DNA from: Myceligenerans pegani
GTDB taxonomy: Bacteria; Actinomycetota; Actinomycetes; Actinomycetales; Cellulomonadaceae
DNA: 64,000 nucleotides
Direction: 5' to 3'
NCBI RefSeq assembly: GCF_014892515.1
Contig: NZ_JADBGR010000102.1
Location: 1-64,000 of the forward strand
A program made the translations under genes and the position numbers. Positions 31,022-40,545 of this stretch are shown here, piece by piece (the stretch's first letter is position 1; each line of letters opens with the position of its first letter). The notes under the pieces were generated by a model, which saw only the letters and a program-made list of their open reading frames with translations, ran no database searches and was not told the origin of the DNA.

Positions 31022-33334
31022 TCATTCCGTCCGCCGCGCGGCAGCTGCCGCCGTCGTCGGCCCGGCCGCGTCCGTGGACCCGGCCGTGGCTTCGATCTCA
31101 CCGGTCGCTGCCTCGACGTCCTCGACCGTGGCGCGGTTCGGGGAACGTCCGCGCCGTACGGTACGCCAGATTCCTGCCAGGAACAGCAGCCCGACCAGCC
31201 CTGCCGCGATCCAGGTGCCGACTTCCTCCCATCCCGCGCGCACCCGCACCTCGAACGAGGTGTCCGAGCCGAGCCGCACGCCGGACGGTGCGACGAGTTC
31301 GGCGGTCACCGTGACGTCGCCGGAGCCGATCGCCTCGACCGGGATCGGCAGATCCATCTCCTTGCCCGACGGGATCGTCCCGCTGACGGGGTGTTCCACC
31401 GTGAGCCGGGGGTTGTCGGGGCGCAGCCGGACCGTGACCGTCACGGCGGTGTCCAGCCCGTTGCGCACGCGAATCGGGAGGTTGCCGCGATCGGAGATCA
31501 GGTTGATCCCCTCGCGAGGGATGACAGCGACGGCGTCGAGTACGTCCTGCGTGTAGGCGATGCCCTCGTCGACCGCCACCTGCCGCTGCTCGGGGTCGGC
31601 GCGGTAGGCCACCGACAACGGGGTGACCAGGTGCCACAGCGAGTTCTGGCGGAGTTCGGCCGGGTCGTCCGCGATGGAGGAGAAGTCGATGATCCCGGTG
31701 CGGGTCTCGTCGATGCGGGCGACCTCGTGGGCGGCGAGATCCCGCTTGGCCGGCTCGTCGTACGGCAGCGGCGTGCGGGCGACCGGGGAGGCGTCAGAGG
31801 CGAGGAGCTCGTCCAGCGGAGCCGGCTCCACCCAGGCGGCGTCGTTCAGGACACCGAGTATCGCGTCCACGGCGCCGGCGTCCGGATACCAGGAGCGGTC
31901 CAGCGCGACCAGGGCGTGCGGTGGGTCGGCCGACTGCGCGACGATCGCCGACGTCTCGGCGAGCATCCGCTGCGCGGCCGCGGCACTCGTGAGCACGGGC
32001 GTGGTGGTGCGGCTGGCCTCGCCCGCGCCGGAGTCGTCCGCCTCCGTCGACTCGGCCGCCCGGAGTGCGGGGGCCAGGTCCGTCCCGTCGGTGAAAACGC
32101 GGGTCAGCGTCGCGTCGGCGACGGCGGTCCGCGCCGTGCCCTCCTTGAGGTCCACGTCCGCGCGGCTCTCCGCGACGCCCAGCGTCGTGGGCGCGAAAGT
32201 GCCGTTCGCGAGGATCACGTTCGGTCGGTCCGCGTAGGTGGCGCCCGCCACGGTGACGCGATCCGCGACTCCGCGTGCGGGCCAGGCCAGGCCTTCGCCC
32301 CACGACTTGGGGACCTTCCAGCCGTCGATCACCGGTGTGTTGAGGAAACCACGCATGCGGCCCCGTGAGACGTCGGCATGCGTGAGCGCGCCGATGTCCG
32401 GGTCCCAGGCGGGAAGCGCGAACGTGCTGGTCGCTTCGGTGGCGTCGAGGAAGTCGGAACCCCACAGCCGCAGTTGGTCGTCCTCGGCGGACACCGCGAG
32501 GCCCATCACGTTGGGGTCGACCGCCAGTGAGACGTCGCCGGTCCGCGCGACCCGGAGCATCTGGTCGAGCCGGCCCTCCTCGGCGGCCTCCTGCGCCAGC
32601 CGGAGCTGGGCGCCCTCGAGATCGGCAGGGTCGACGATTCCCGTCGTCACGGGGGCGGCGACGGTGAGTCGCATCGGGGCCTGCCCGGCGCGCGTCACGC
32701 CGTCGTCGTACATGAGGAACGTGCGCAGCACGCCCACGCGGGCCGATGCGTCGTGAATCTCGACGGACAACTCGCGCGGACCCCAGCCCTGCAACGTGTA
32801 CACGGCGGTCGGGAACGTGAGCTGGAGGCTCGTCGACTGCCCGGGGCCGAGCCTGCCGAGGTCCCGCCCGGAAGGACCGCTGGTCCCGACGCGGTCGGTG
32901 AGCGCCAGGGACTCCCACGCCGACAACATCGAGCGCTGCGTGAGCGCGGCGGCGTTGACGGCGACCCGCGCGGTCAGTCCCTCGAGGGCCTGGTCCGTGG
33001 TGTTGGTGACCCGGACGGCGATCCGCACCTCGTCACCCGGCCGGGCCACGGTGGGGGAGACGGAGTCGAGGTCGACCGTGACCGGGGCGACGACGTCGTT
33101 CGCCCGATCACGGACGACGGCGAACGTGGTGCCCCTGGTGGACGAGGCCGCCGTGGTCACCGGGGCGGAGGCAGCCGTGGTCCGCGGGGCCCCCGCGGTG
33201 GCGACAGGGCTCGCCGCGGCGGCGCCGGAGATCGCGCTCGCGGGCAGGAAGCCGCCCAGGAGCGTGAGGCACGTGGTGAGGATTCCTGCGGTGGTGCGGG
33301 CGCGACGCCGCCGGGCACCGTGATGCTGCGTCAT
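31022..33334 (-). CDS. DUF6049-family secreted membrane-anchored protein
   Basis: The 770-aa protein has an N-terminal signal peptide (basic start then TTAGILTTCLTLLGGFLPASA), a large extracellular part with Ig-like segments, and one C-terminal membrane helix (WIAAGLVGLLFLAGIWRTV). Its place between the NUDIX gene and murJ is the usual one for DUF6049 proteins of actinobacteria. The function is unknown but probably linked to cell-wall synthesis through MurJ. The start overlaps the NUDIX stop by 4 bp. Confidence 0.85.
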   Translation of the reverse strand: MTQHHGARRRRARTTAGILTTCLTLLGGFLPASAISGAAAASPVATAGAPRTTAASAPVTTAASSTRGTTFAVVRDRANDVVAPVTVDLDSVSPTVARPGDEVRIAVRVTNTTDQALEGLTARVAVNAAALTQRSMLSAWESLALTDRVGTSGPSGRDLGRLGPGQSTSLQLTFPTAVYTLQGWGPRELSVEIHDASARVGVLRTFLMYDDGVTRAGQAPMRLTVAAPVTTGIVDPADLEGAQLRLAQEAAEEGRLDQMLRVARTGDVSLAVDPNVMGLAVSAEDDQLRLWGSDFLDATEATSTFALPAWDPDIGALTHADVSRGRMRGFLNTPVIDGWKVPKSWGEGLAWPARGVADRVTVAGATYADRPNVILANGTFAPTTLGVAESRADVDLKEGTARTAVADATLTRVFTDGTDLAPALRAAESTEADDSGAGEASRTTTPVLTSAAAAQRMLAETSAIVAQSADPPHALVALDRSWYPDAGAVDAILGVLNDAAWVEPAPLDELLASDASPVARTPLPYDEPAKRDLAAHEVARIDETRTGIIDFSSIADDPAELRQNSLWHLVTPLSVAYRADPEQRQVAVDEGIAYTQDVLDAVAVIPREGINLISDRGNLPIRVRNGLDTAVTVTVRLRPDNPRLTVEHPVSGTIPSGKEMDLPIPVEAIGSGDVTVTAELVAPSGVRLGSDTSFEVRVRAGWEEVGTWIAAGLVGLLFLAGIWRTVRRGRSPNRATVEDVEAATGEIEATAGSTDAAGPTTAAAAARRTE

Positions 33335-33975
33335 GGGTGGTCTGGAGTCTCCAGGTGGGACATGCCGGATCGCAGAGCCGCGAGCAACTCGGGCGACGAC
33401 CCCAGACGCTCGGCGGCGACGGCGGCCAGTCGCTGCTCGTTCGGGTAGGAAAGCTTGCTCGGGAGGTCGTCCATGCCGACCCAGATGACGTCCTCGGCCT
33501 CACCGTCGGGATCGCCCTCCACGGTGAGCGAGCCGCCGTCGGCGCGCAGCAGGAAGTGGTGCACCACCTTGTGCACACGACGGTCCTCACCGGTGAACCA
33601 GTAGTCGATGACGCCGAGGTCGACCTGGATCGAGCCGCGGATGCCAGTCTCCTCGCGGATCTCGCGGATCGCAGCCTCCTCCGGGGTCTCGCGGCCCTCG
33701 AGGTGCCCCTTCGGGAGACACCACTCGATCCGGCCGCTGCGATTGCGGCGCAGGAGGACAGCGGCGTCGAACCCGGTGGGAGTGGCCGCGAGGCCCGGAG
33801 TCGGGCGGAGGACGAGTCCGCCGGCAGACGTCTCGTCCACGACGGGGAGGTGTGCGGTGGCGGCGGGCGCCATGACGAGACGAGAGGGATCCACCCGGAG
33901 CGGTGCCCCACCGGGGGGCGTGGGCACCTCGGGGCGACCGATGGGTCGATCGCCGGCCGGTGCTGGGGTGGACAT
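33331..33975 (-). CDS. NUDIX hydrolase
   Basis: The 214-aa product contains a complete NUDIX box between residues 90 and 111 (GHLEGRETPEEAAIREIREE then TG), which binds Mg2+ and cleaves nucleoside diphosphates linked to another group. The N-terminal 45 residues are Pro/Ala-rich. It diverges from the CCA-adding enzyme gene and is coupled to DUF6049 by a 4-bp overlap. The substrate is not predictable from sequence; some homologues beside murJ are annotated as MutT-like. Confidence 0.88.
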   Translation of the reverse strand: MSTPAPAGDRPIGRPEVPTPPGGAPLRVDPSRLVMAPAATAHLPVVDETSAGGLVLRPTPGLAATPTGFDAAVLLRRNRSGRIEWCLPKGHLEGRETPEEAAIREIREETGIRGSIQVDLGVIDYWFTGEDRRVHKVVHHFLLRADGGSLTVEGDPDGEAEDVIWVGMDDLPSKLSYPNEQRLAAVAAERLGSSPELLAALRSGMSHLETPDHP

Positions 33976-34086
33976 GCCCCAACACTACCGACTGCGCGGA
34001 CCGTTCCCGATCACACGCACCGCGGTCTTCGGCGGTCCGCCATCTCCGTGGGAGACGTCGCGGGCGCGGCGGGTCTGGGAGAATCG

Positions 34087-35550
34087 GTGCTCGTGTCAAC
34101 CCCTTCTGGTGCCAAGCCCGAGCTGGATCTCCTGCGCCGCGCACTCGGCGTGCTGACCGAGATGGCCCCGGCCGCGACCGATCTCGGAGAGGTGTTCCGC
34201 GCCGCGGGACACGAGCTCGCGCTGGTCGGTGGCCCGGTGCGGGACGCGTTCCTCGGCCGCGCGAGCAACGATCTCGACTTCGCGACGTCCGCGACGCCCG
34301 ACGAGACGCAACGCCTCCTCGCCGCCTGGGGCGACGCGCACTGGGACATCGGCAAGGAGTTCGGCACCATCGGCGCGCGCAAGGGTGATGTCGTCGTCGA
34401 GGTGACCACCTACCGGACGGACCGGTACGACCCCGAGTCGCGGAAGCCCCTCGTCGAGTTCGGCGACTCGCTCGACGGCGATCTCTCGCGACGAGACTTC
34501 ACGGTGAACGCGATGGCCGTGCGCCTACCCGAGCTCACCTTCGTGGATCCGTTCGACGGACTCACCGATCTGGCGCGCAAGGTGCTCCGCACGCCGATCG
34601 CGCCGGAACGGTCGTTCGACGACGATCCGCTGCGGATGATGCGGGCCGCGCGGTTCGCGGCCCAGCTGTCGTTTCACGTGGAACATGGGACGCTCGCGGC
34701 GCTGGTCGCGATGGCCGCGCGGATCGAGATCGTCTCGGCCGAGCGGGTGCAGGCGGAGCTGAGCAAGTTGGCGACGTCGCCGAATCCGCGCGCCGGGCTC
34801 GAAGTGCTCGTCGACACCGGACTCGCCGACCACGTGCTGCCCGAACTCCCCGCGCTGCAACTGGAGATCGACGAGCACCACCGGCACAAGGACGTCTACG
34901 AGCACTCGCTGATCGTGCTCGACCAGGCGATCGCCCAGGAGACCGGGCCGGACGGGCCCGTACCCGCGCCGGACCTGGTGCTGCGCCTGGCCGCGTTGCT
35001 GCACGACGTCGGCAAGCCGGCCACCCGCAGGTTCGAGCCGGGCGGGGGAGTGTCCTTCCATCACCACGAGGTCGTCGGCGCGAAGCTGGTCTCGAAGCGG
35101 CTGCGCGCCCTGAAGTACGAGAAGCAGGTGGTGAAGGACGTCGCGCGGCTTGTGGAACTCCATCTCAGGTTCCACGGGTACGGGGACGGGGAATGGACCG
35201 ACTCCGCCGTGCGCCGGTACGTGACCGACGCGGGTCCGCTGCTCGAGCGCCTGCACCGGCTGACCCGCGCCGACTGCACCACCCGGAACCGGCGTAAGGC
35301 ACAACGGCTGTCCGATGCCTACACCCACCTCGAGAAGCGCATCGAGGCCCTCCGAGAGCAGGAGGAGATCGACGCGATCCGGCCGGATCTCGACGGAAAC
35401 CGGATCATGGAGATCCTCGGCATCGGCCCCGGCCGCGAGGTGGGGCAGGCCTACAAGCACCTGCTGGGCCTCCGGATGGAGCACGGACCGCTGGGCGAGG
35501 CCGCCGCGACCGAGGAGCTCAAGAAGTGGTGGGCCGACCGGGAGTCCTGA
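34087..35550 (+). CDS. CCA tRNA nucleotidyltransferase / poly(A) polymerase family, with HD domain
   Basis: The 487-aa protein has the class II nucleotidyltransferase motif LVGGPVRDAFLGRASNDLDF (GG and DxD residues for metal binding), the RRDFTVNAMA motif that selects CTP/ATP, and an HD domain (LLHDVGKPATRRF). It adds or repairs the 3' CCA end of tRNAs, which fits the tRNA-Ile here lacking an encoded CCA. GTG 34087 follows GGGAG; GTG 34093 is an alternative. The frame extends further upstream but into the divergent NUDIX gene. A parS-like site lies inside. Confidence 0.92.
   Translation: MLVSTPSGAKPELDLLRRALGVLTEMAPAATDLGEVFRAAGHELALVGGPVRDAFLGRASNDLDFATSATPDETQRLLAAWGDAHWDIGKEFGTIGARKGDVVVEVTTYRTDRYDPESRKPLVEFGDSLDGDLSRRDFTVNAMAVRLPELTFVDPFDGLTDLARKVLRTPIAPERSFDDDPLRMMRAARFAAQLSFHVEHGTLAALVAMAARIEIVSAERVQAELSKLATSPNPRAGLEVLVDTGLADHVLPELPALQLEIDEHHRHKDVYEHSLIVLDQAIAQETGPDGPVPAPDLVLRLAALLHDVGKPATRRFEPGGGVSFHHHEVVGAKLVSKRLRALKYEKQVVKDVARLVELHLRFHGYGDGEWTDSAVRRYVTDAGPLLERLHRLTRADCTTRNRRKAQRLSDAYTHLEKRIEALREQEEIDAIRPDLDGNRIMEILGIGPGREVGQAYKHLLGLRMEHGPLGEAAATEELKKWWADRES
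34670..34685. promoter_or_regulatory. parS-like site 8 (one core mismatch)
   Basis: CGTTTCACGTGGAACA lies in the CCA-enzyme gene, 18.5 kb right of oriC. It is read as FHVEH in that frame. Confidence 0.7.
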
Positions 35551-35667
35551 CAGTGTTCTCCGGAGCCGCCGGGTTCGGCACCGCGGGCGTTCGTGTATCG
35601 CGTCCTGGGCCCCCGCCACCATTCCGGCGGCCCGGGATCGCGAGGCACGGGCTGTGGAACGCCCGGT

Positions 35668-36618
35668 TCAGACGTGCGTGGGGTCGAAGAGGGCACTGAC
35701 GGACTCACCGGAGTGGATCCGGCGCACGGCCTCGGCGAAGGCCGACGCCACGCTGATCACCGTGAGCTTGTCGTGGGCCATGAGCTCCGTGGACGGGACC
35801 GTGTCGGTGGTGACGATCTCGACGACGTCCGGGTCGGCCGCGATCCGGTAGAGAGCATCGCCCGCGAAGATGCCGTGCGTACACGCGATGCGCACCGAGC
35901 GGGCGCCGTGCTCCCGGAGAAGATCCATGAGGGCTGCGATCGTGGTGCCGCCGGCGACCTCGTCGTCGAGCACGATGATGTCGCGTCCGCCGACATCGCC
36001 GATCAGCGACGTGATCTCGACGCGGTTGTCGTTGAAGCGTTCCTTCGCCGCCGCCGCGACCGGGACGCCGAGCATCTTCGCGAAGGTGCTCGCCGGCTTC
36101 GCGTTGCCGAGATCGGGTGAGACGACCGTCGTCTTCGACAGGTCGTTCGACGTGAAGTGGGACGCCAGCTCACGCAGCGCGTTGAGCTGGTCCGTCGGGA
36201 CACGGAAGAAGGCGTGCACCTGCGGCGCGTGCAGCGTCATGGTGAGGATGCGCCCGGCGCCCGCCGTCTCCAGCAGGTCCGCGACGAGGCGCCCCCCGAT
36301 GGAGATGCGCGGCGCGTCCTTCTTGTCCGACCGCGCGTAGGCGAAGTGCGGCATGACCGCCGTGATGCGCTGCGCCGAGGCTCCCTTCGCGGCGTCGATC
36401 ATGAGCAGCAGCTCCATCAGGTTCTCCTGCGTCGGAGTGATGACGGGCTGCACGAGGAAGACGTCGCGCTCGCGGCAGTTCTCCATGAGCTGTGCCTGGA
36501 GGCAATCGTTGGCGAACCGGGTGATCTCCGCTGGGCTCAAGGGCACGCCGAGGTCAGCGCACATCTTCTGAGCGAAGCGCTGACCTGCGGAACCGGCGAA
36601 GACCCGAACTTCGGCCAT
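35668..36618 (-). CDS. Ribose-phosphate pyrophosphokinase-like protein (Prs paralogue)
   Basis: The 316-aa protein has the Prs fold throughout: N-terminal EVRVFAGSAGQRFAQK, the flexible-loop region HFAYARSDKKDAPR and the PRPP loop region IIVLDDEVAGGTTI. Prs makes PRPP from ribose 5-phosphate and ATP for nucleotide, His and Trp synthesis. It differs from the usual actinobacterial Prs: the loop has SDKKDAPRIS in place of QDKKHRGREPIS, and the PRPP loop is one residue shorter than DD-x4-GGT. The housekeeping prs is normally beside glmU, so this is probably a second copy. Convergent with the CCA gene. Confidence 0.85.
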   Translation of the reverse strand: MAEVRVFAGSAGQRFAQKMCADLGVPLSPAEITRFANDCLQAQLMENCRERDVFLVQPVITPTQENLMELLLMIDAAKGASAQRITAVMPHFAYARSDKKDAPRISIGGRLVADLLETAGAGRILTMTLHAPQVHAFFRVPTDQLNALRELASHFTSNDLSKTTVVSPDLGNAKPASTFAKMLGVPVAAAAKERFNDNRVEITSLIGDVGGRDIIVLDDEVAGGTTIAALMDLLREHGARSVRIACTHGIFAGDALYRIAADPDVVEIVTTDTVPSTELMAHDKLTVISVASAFAEAVRRIHSGESVSALFDPTHV

Positions 36619-36682
36619 GGACGCAGTGTAGGCGCGACCATGACCTCACGCCCAGCCTTGTCGGGACCTCGAACGAAAACGC

Positions 36683-36719
36683 GCGGCGCGGTGCCTGCTC
36701 GAGGCAGGCGCCGCGCCGC
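36683..36719. terminator. Terminator hairpin between prs-like and MFS genes
   Basis: GCGGCGCGGTGCCTGC and GCAGGCGCCGCGCCGC form a 16-bp stem (one G-T pair) with a 5-nt loop. It lies 91 bp past the MFS stop on the minus strand. Confidence 0.75.
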
Positions 36720-36810
36720 TCTGGCCCTGCCGAGCGCCGCTCCGACACACGGCGTGCGCAGTAGGGTGCGTCCGGACCGGCGTCCCGTTGCGGATGCCGG
36801 AAACCCGGGG

Positions 36811-38337
36811 TCAGTGACTCGGCCCGCCCTCGACCCTCTTGATGCGGGTGGCCAGGAAGATGGCCGTGGCCACGACGATCGCGCCGACCGTGAAGGAGAG
36901 GCGCGCGCCGCCCGTGAGTGCCGCGGCCTCGGAGGCACCGCCATCCTCCATCGCCGTCGAGCGGATCGTCATGAGCGCGACGAACAGCGCGATCCCCGCG
37001 GCCCCGGCGACCTGCTGCACCGTGTTGATCATGGCGGATCCGTGCGAGTAGAGGTGCAACTCGAGGTCACCCATCGCGGAGCTGAACAGCGGAGTGAAGG
37101 TGAAGCTCAGGCCCACCATCAGCACCAGCTGTGCCAGGACGATGAGCCACAGCGGCGTTCCCAGGTTGATGGTCGCCAACAGGATCACCGAGGCCGTAAC
37201 GCCGATGAGCCCGGGAACCATGAGGGGACGCGGGCCGACCTTGTCGTAGAGGCGGCCCACCACCGGCCCCAGGAGACCCATGGCCAGACCGCCCGGGAGG
37301 ACGACGAGCCCCGCCAAGGTCGGCGAGTAGCCCATCGCGTCCTGCAGCACGAGCGGCAGGAGGATCATCGCTCCGAACATCGCGACCATGGAGATGGCCA
37401 TGATGCCGACAGCGAGCCGGAAGTTCCCCGAGCGGAACGTCCGCAGGTCGAGCAGAGCCGTGTCGGTGCGCTGGCGGGACAGCTGGCGCCAGATGAAGGC
37501 ACCGAGCATCACCACGCCGACGACCAGCGGTACATAGGGGCTGACGACGGACGCTTCGTTCGCCGACTCCCCGAGCTGCGAGAGTCCCCACACGATGCCA
37601 CCGAACGCGAGGAGCGAAAGCAGGATCGACAGCGGGTCGATCGTCTGGGACTCCTTCTCTGCCACATCGCGGACCCACAGGATTCCGGCTGCCAGGGCGA
37701 GAGCGGCGACCGGGGTGACGACACCGAACACCGCACGCCATCCGGCAAGGTCGACGACCACACCGGACATGAGCGGACCGGTGGCGGGGGCCAGAGCAAT
37801 GACGAGCGTGATGTTTCCCATGACCTTGCCGCGGATCTGCGGCGGCACGATCGTCATGATCGTGGTCATGAGCAGGGGCATCATGATCCCGGTGCCCATC
37901 GCCTGCACGACGCGGGCGGTGACGAGTATCCCGAAGGTGGGCGCGAGCGCTCCCAGCAGGGTCCCCGCGGTGAAGATGGACATCGCGAGGATGTACGCGC
38001 TGCGGGTGCCGAGCCGGTTGATCAGATATCCCGTGGCGGGGATCACCACGGCCATGGTCAGCATGAAGGCCGTGGTGAGCCACTGGCCCGTGGTCTCGGT
38101 GATGGTCAGATCCGTCATGATCGAGGGCAGCGCGATCGTCATCGTGGTCTCGTTGAGGATCACGGTGAAGGCGGACACCATCAGCAGTGCGATGACGCGG
38201 AAGTGCGCCGGCGCGAGCTTCGTCGCGGCTCCGGTCTCCGGCGCTGGTGCGGCCACCTGGTCCGGGCGGTCCACGGCGTCCTCGCCCTCGGGTACGGCGG
38301 CGGGATTGTCGTCGATCGTATCGGTTCGTGTACTCAT
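36811..38337 (-). CDS. MFS drug exporter, DHA2 (14-TM, EmrB/QacA-like)
   Basis: This 508-aa transporter has 14 predicted membrane segments. Motif LPSIMTDLTITETTGQWLTT and motif C-like sequence fit DHA2 drug:H+ antiporters, which export varied toxic compounds. A charged N-terminus (about 40 aa) precedes the first helix. ATG 38337 follows GAGAGGGA. It stands alone, with no regulator gene beside it. Confidence 0.88.
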   Translation of the reverse strand: MSTRTDTIDDNPAAVPEGEDAVDRPDQVAAPAPETGAATKLAPAHFRVIALLMVSAFTVILNETTMTIALPSIMTDLTITETTGQWLTTAFMLTMAVVIPATGYLINRLGTRSAYILAMSIFTAGTLLGALAPTFGILVTARVVQAMGTGIMMPLLMTTIMTIVPPQIRGKVMGNITLVIALAPATGPLMSGVVVDLAGWRAVFGVVTPVAALALAAGILWVRDVAEKESQTIDPLSILLSLLAFGGIVWGLSQLGESANEASVVSPYVPLVVGVVMLGAFIWRQLSRQRTDTALLDLRTFRSGNFRLAVGIMAISMVAMFGAMILLPLVLQDAMGYSPTLAGLVVLPGGLAMGLLGPVVGRLYDKVGPRPLMVPGLIGVTASVILLATINLGTPLWLIVLAQLVLMVGLSFTFTPLFSSAMGDLELHLYSHGSAMINTVQQVAGAAGIALFVALMTIRSTAMEDGGASEAAALTGGARLSFTVGAIVVATAIFLATRIKRVEGGPSH

Positions 38338-38599
38338 GTCGGGGTCCCTCTCCGGAGCAGTGCGGGGGCCGAGACCGCGAGCACCCTTGCACACGACCTA
38401 CGTCACTACGACGCACGTTCATGGTCGGGTATTCCCTCCCACGAGCGCGACCTGTTTATGGAGACGTCTGCCACGAGCAGAACTCATCGGTCGCGCGCAA
38501 GAGGTTCCGCCGCGCCGGGACGCGGCTACGGCGACTCCGCCGCTGCGGGACACGGCACCCATGCGACCCGAGGCGTCGCGGCGCCCGCCGGCCGGAGGA
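38338..38599. other. Intergenic region between MFS and M23 peptidase genes
   Basis: No gene is supported here. The MFS promoter should lie in the first 100 bp (38338-38440). I see no clear operator and no perfect terminator for the upstream T4SS-like operon ending at 38600. Confidence 0.4.
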
Positions 38600-39922
38600 T
38601 CAGGGCGCCGCCTGGGCCGGGTCGGTGCCTTCGTCACCCGGTTCCATCGGTTCCGGTACCTGCGCGGGAGCCGCGGTCCCGAGCGTCACGCCTTGCTGTG
38701 CCATGAACGGCTCGGGATCCACGGCCTGCGCGTTCATCCGTACCTCGAAGTGGAGGTGGCAACCGGACGAGGTGCCCGCACCGGCCGGGTCGACCCGTGA
38801 GTCACCGCCCATCGACGCGATCTGCTGCCCTGCCTCGACGATGTCCCCGACGGACACGAGGTTCGTCCCCGTCAGCAGGTGCCCGTAGGTCGTGTCCAGG
38901 CCGAGCCCGTGCTCGATGCGGATGGTGTTCCCCGTGCCCCAGCCCGTCCCGCCGGAGATCACGACACGGCCCGTGGCCGCCGCGTACACCGGCGTTCCAC
39001 AGGCCGCCGCGATGTCCTGTCCCTGATGGAACCGTGACGCTCCCGCGATGCCGGTGTTCCGTGGGCCGTAGCCCGACGCCTTCGTGCCCACCGCGGGATT
39101 CGCCCACCCACCGGCGCTCACCGCGGCCCGACCGATCGCCCCGGTGAGGCACGGCGCCCCCGGTGAGGCCCCCTGGATCGACGCGGACAACGCCTCGAGA
39201 TCCTGTTCGTCCGCGCCGCTGACCAGCCGCATCACCTGCAGCGCGCGGTCCCAGTAGCTGGCGTAGTGGTACGGGTCGGCGTTCCGCTGCGCCTTGTGCG
39301 CGGCGATGGTCGGTTCCATCGCCTGCCAGCCCTCGACCGCGAGCAGCCGGTCGTAGAAGCGGCCCGACGACGCCACGGGGTCCAGTCGCTCCTCGACCGT
39401 CCCGAACCACTTCTGCTCCTGGAACATCCCGATCGACGAGGTCAGGGAGCCGTCGGGGTTCCGTACGCCGAATCGGTCGTCGCCGTAGGTCAGGTTTCGC
39501 ATGCCCGACTCGCCGAGGGCCGTCATCAGGGCGATCGCCTGTGCTTTCGCCGGCACTCCGCGCTCGGCGCCGACCTGGACGATCACCGTTCCGTTCTGCA
39601 GTTGCTCCGCGGTGAAGCCGCCGGCAGCCTGCTGGGCACCGTCTCCAGCGGCCACCACGACCGACCCCGAGACCCCGCACCCGGAGCCGCCGGTCATGGA
39701 CTGCTGCCCGCCGATCATTCCCGCGACCAGCACCACCATCCCGACCAGCGCCGCCGGCAGCGCGAGCGTCGCCACTCCCAGCACGGCGAGCACGAGCAGC
39801 GCTCGTCTCGTGTGGTCGTCCTTCTTCGGACCCCGGCCCGGCGTCGCCGCCCGCCTCGCAGCCCTGCCCAGCGCCCTCGCCGCGAGCCGGCCGCCCTGCC
39901 TCGCCAGCCGCGACCCGCTCAC
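38600..39922 (-). CDS. M23 endopeptidase with lytic-transglycosylase-like part (VirB1-like), last gene of the T4SS-like operon
   Basis: The 440-aa product has an N-terminal basic region and a membrane segment (ALLVLAVLGVATLALPAALVG), then a lysozyme-like region (about 115-235: AIALMTALGESGMRNLTYGDD) and a C-terminal M23 LytM domain (about 310-420) with RFHQGQDIA and HLHFEVRM, which carry the zinc ligands. It should open peptidoglycan so a channel can pass. GTG 39922 overlaps the stop of the preceding gene (GTGA), so it was preferred over an upstream in-frame start. Similar two-domain enzymes occur in Gram-positive conjugation systems (TcpG, VirB1-like). Confidence 0.85.
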   Translation of the reverse strand: MSGSRLARQGGRLAARALGRAARRAATPGRGPKKDDHTRRALLVLAVLGVATLALPAALVGMVVLVAGMIGGQQSMTGGSGCGVSGSVVVAAGDGAQQAAGGFTAEQLQNGTVIVQVGAERGVPAKAQAIALMTALGESGMRNLTYGDDRFGVRNPDGSLTSSIGMFQEQKWFGTVEERLDPVASSGRFYDRLLAVEGWQAMEPTIAAHKAQRNADPYHYASYWDRALQVMRLVSGADEQDLEALSASIQGASPGAPCLTGAIGRAAVSAGGWANPAVGTKASGYGPRNTGIAGASRFHQGQDIAAACGTPVYAAATGRVVISGGTGWGTGNTIRIEHGLGLDTTYGHLLTGTNLVSVGDIVEAGQQIASMGGDSRVDPAGAGTSSGCHLHFEVRMNAQAVDPEPFMAQQGVTLGTAAPAQVPEPMEPGDEGTDPAQAAP

Positions 39923-40545
39923 GACGGTGGCCTGATCTGCTCCGTGAGCCACGGCGAGCCGCCGTCCGCCCGGACGAGCATCACGGTGTAGGCGCCGACG
40001 TCCGTGGGCACGGTGACCTCCGTGAGGAGTGTCGAGGACTCGTCGACGACGGACGCGGGGCCGGTCACCTGACGCACCGGCACGTTCCGCGGGTCGACGT
40101 CCTCGTACACCACCCGTGCCTGGGGGGTGAGGAGCGGCGAGAGGCCCCGCCACCAGGCCTCGGCGGACTGATCGACGTCGGAGAACGCGGTGACGGCCGC
40201 CGTCGCCGCAGAGACCGCGGCCGTCCGGACGTCGTCGTCCCAGGTCGCCTCGACCTGTTCCGTCGGGGCCCCGTCGGCGTCGAACTCGGGCTCCTCCACT
40301 ACCTCGAGCGCCGGGTCGCCCGGATCGACGTCGCCCTCGGCGACCGCGTCCGTCGGCGGCTCAGCGGAGGGATCGGCGCCCTCCGGGGCGGTCGCCGTGT
40401 CCTGCCGGCCGTCCTGCTCGGCGACGTTCCCGGTGTTCTCGATCCCGTCGCTCCGGCCAAGGCCGTCGTCCCGCGGCCAGCCGATCCACGCCGCCACCAC
40501 GAGGACGACGGCGGTCACCACCACGATCACCACTCTGCGCATCAA
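39919..40545 (-). CDS. Single-pass membrane protein, VirB8/TcpC-like
   Basis: The 208-aa protein has one N-terminal membrane helix (VVIVVVTAVVLVVAAWIGW), an acidic linker (about 30-95) and a soluble outer domain of about 110 aa (AWWRGLSPLLTPQARVVYED). Topology and position match the small VirB8/NTF2-like proteins of Gram-positive T4SS. Homology to VirB8 is inferred from size, topology and context only. It overlaps both neighbours by 4 bp. Confidence 0.65.
   Translation of the reverse strand: MMRRVVIVVVTAVVLVVAAWIGWPRDDGLGRSDGIENTGNVAEQDGRQDTATAPEGADPSAEPPTDAVAEGDVDPGDPALEVVEEPEFDADGAPTEQVEATWDDDVRTAAVSAATAAVTAFSDVDQSAEAWWRGLSPLLTPQARVVYEDVDPRNVPVRQVTGPASVVDESSTLLTEVTVPTDVGAYTVMLVRADGGSPWLTEQIRPPS

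Noticed and set aside
33337-34086. N-terminal extension of the CCA enzyme
   Set aside because: The frame runs antisense through the NUDIX gene and encodes no family sequence.
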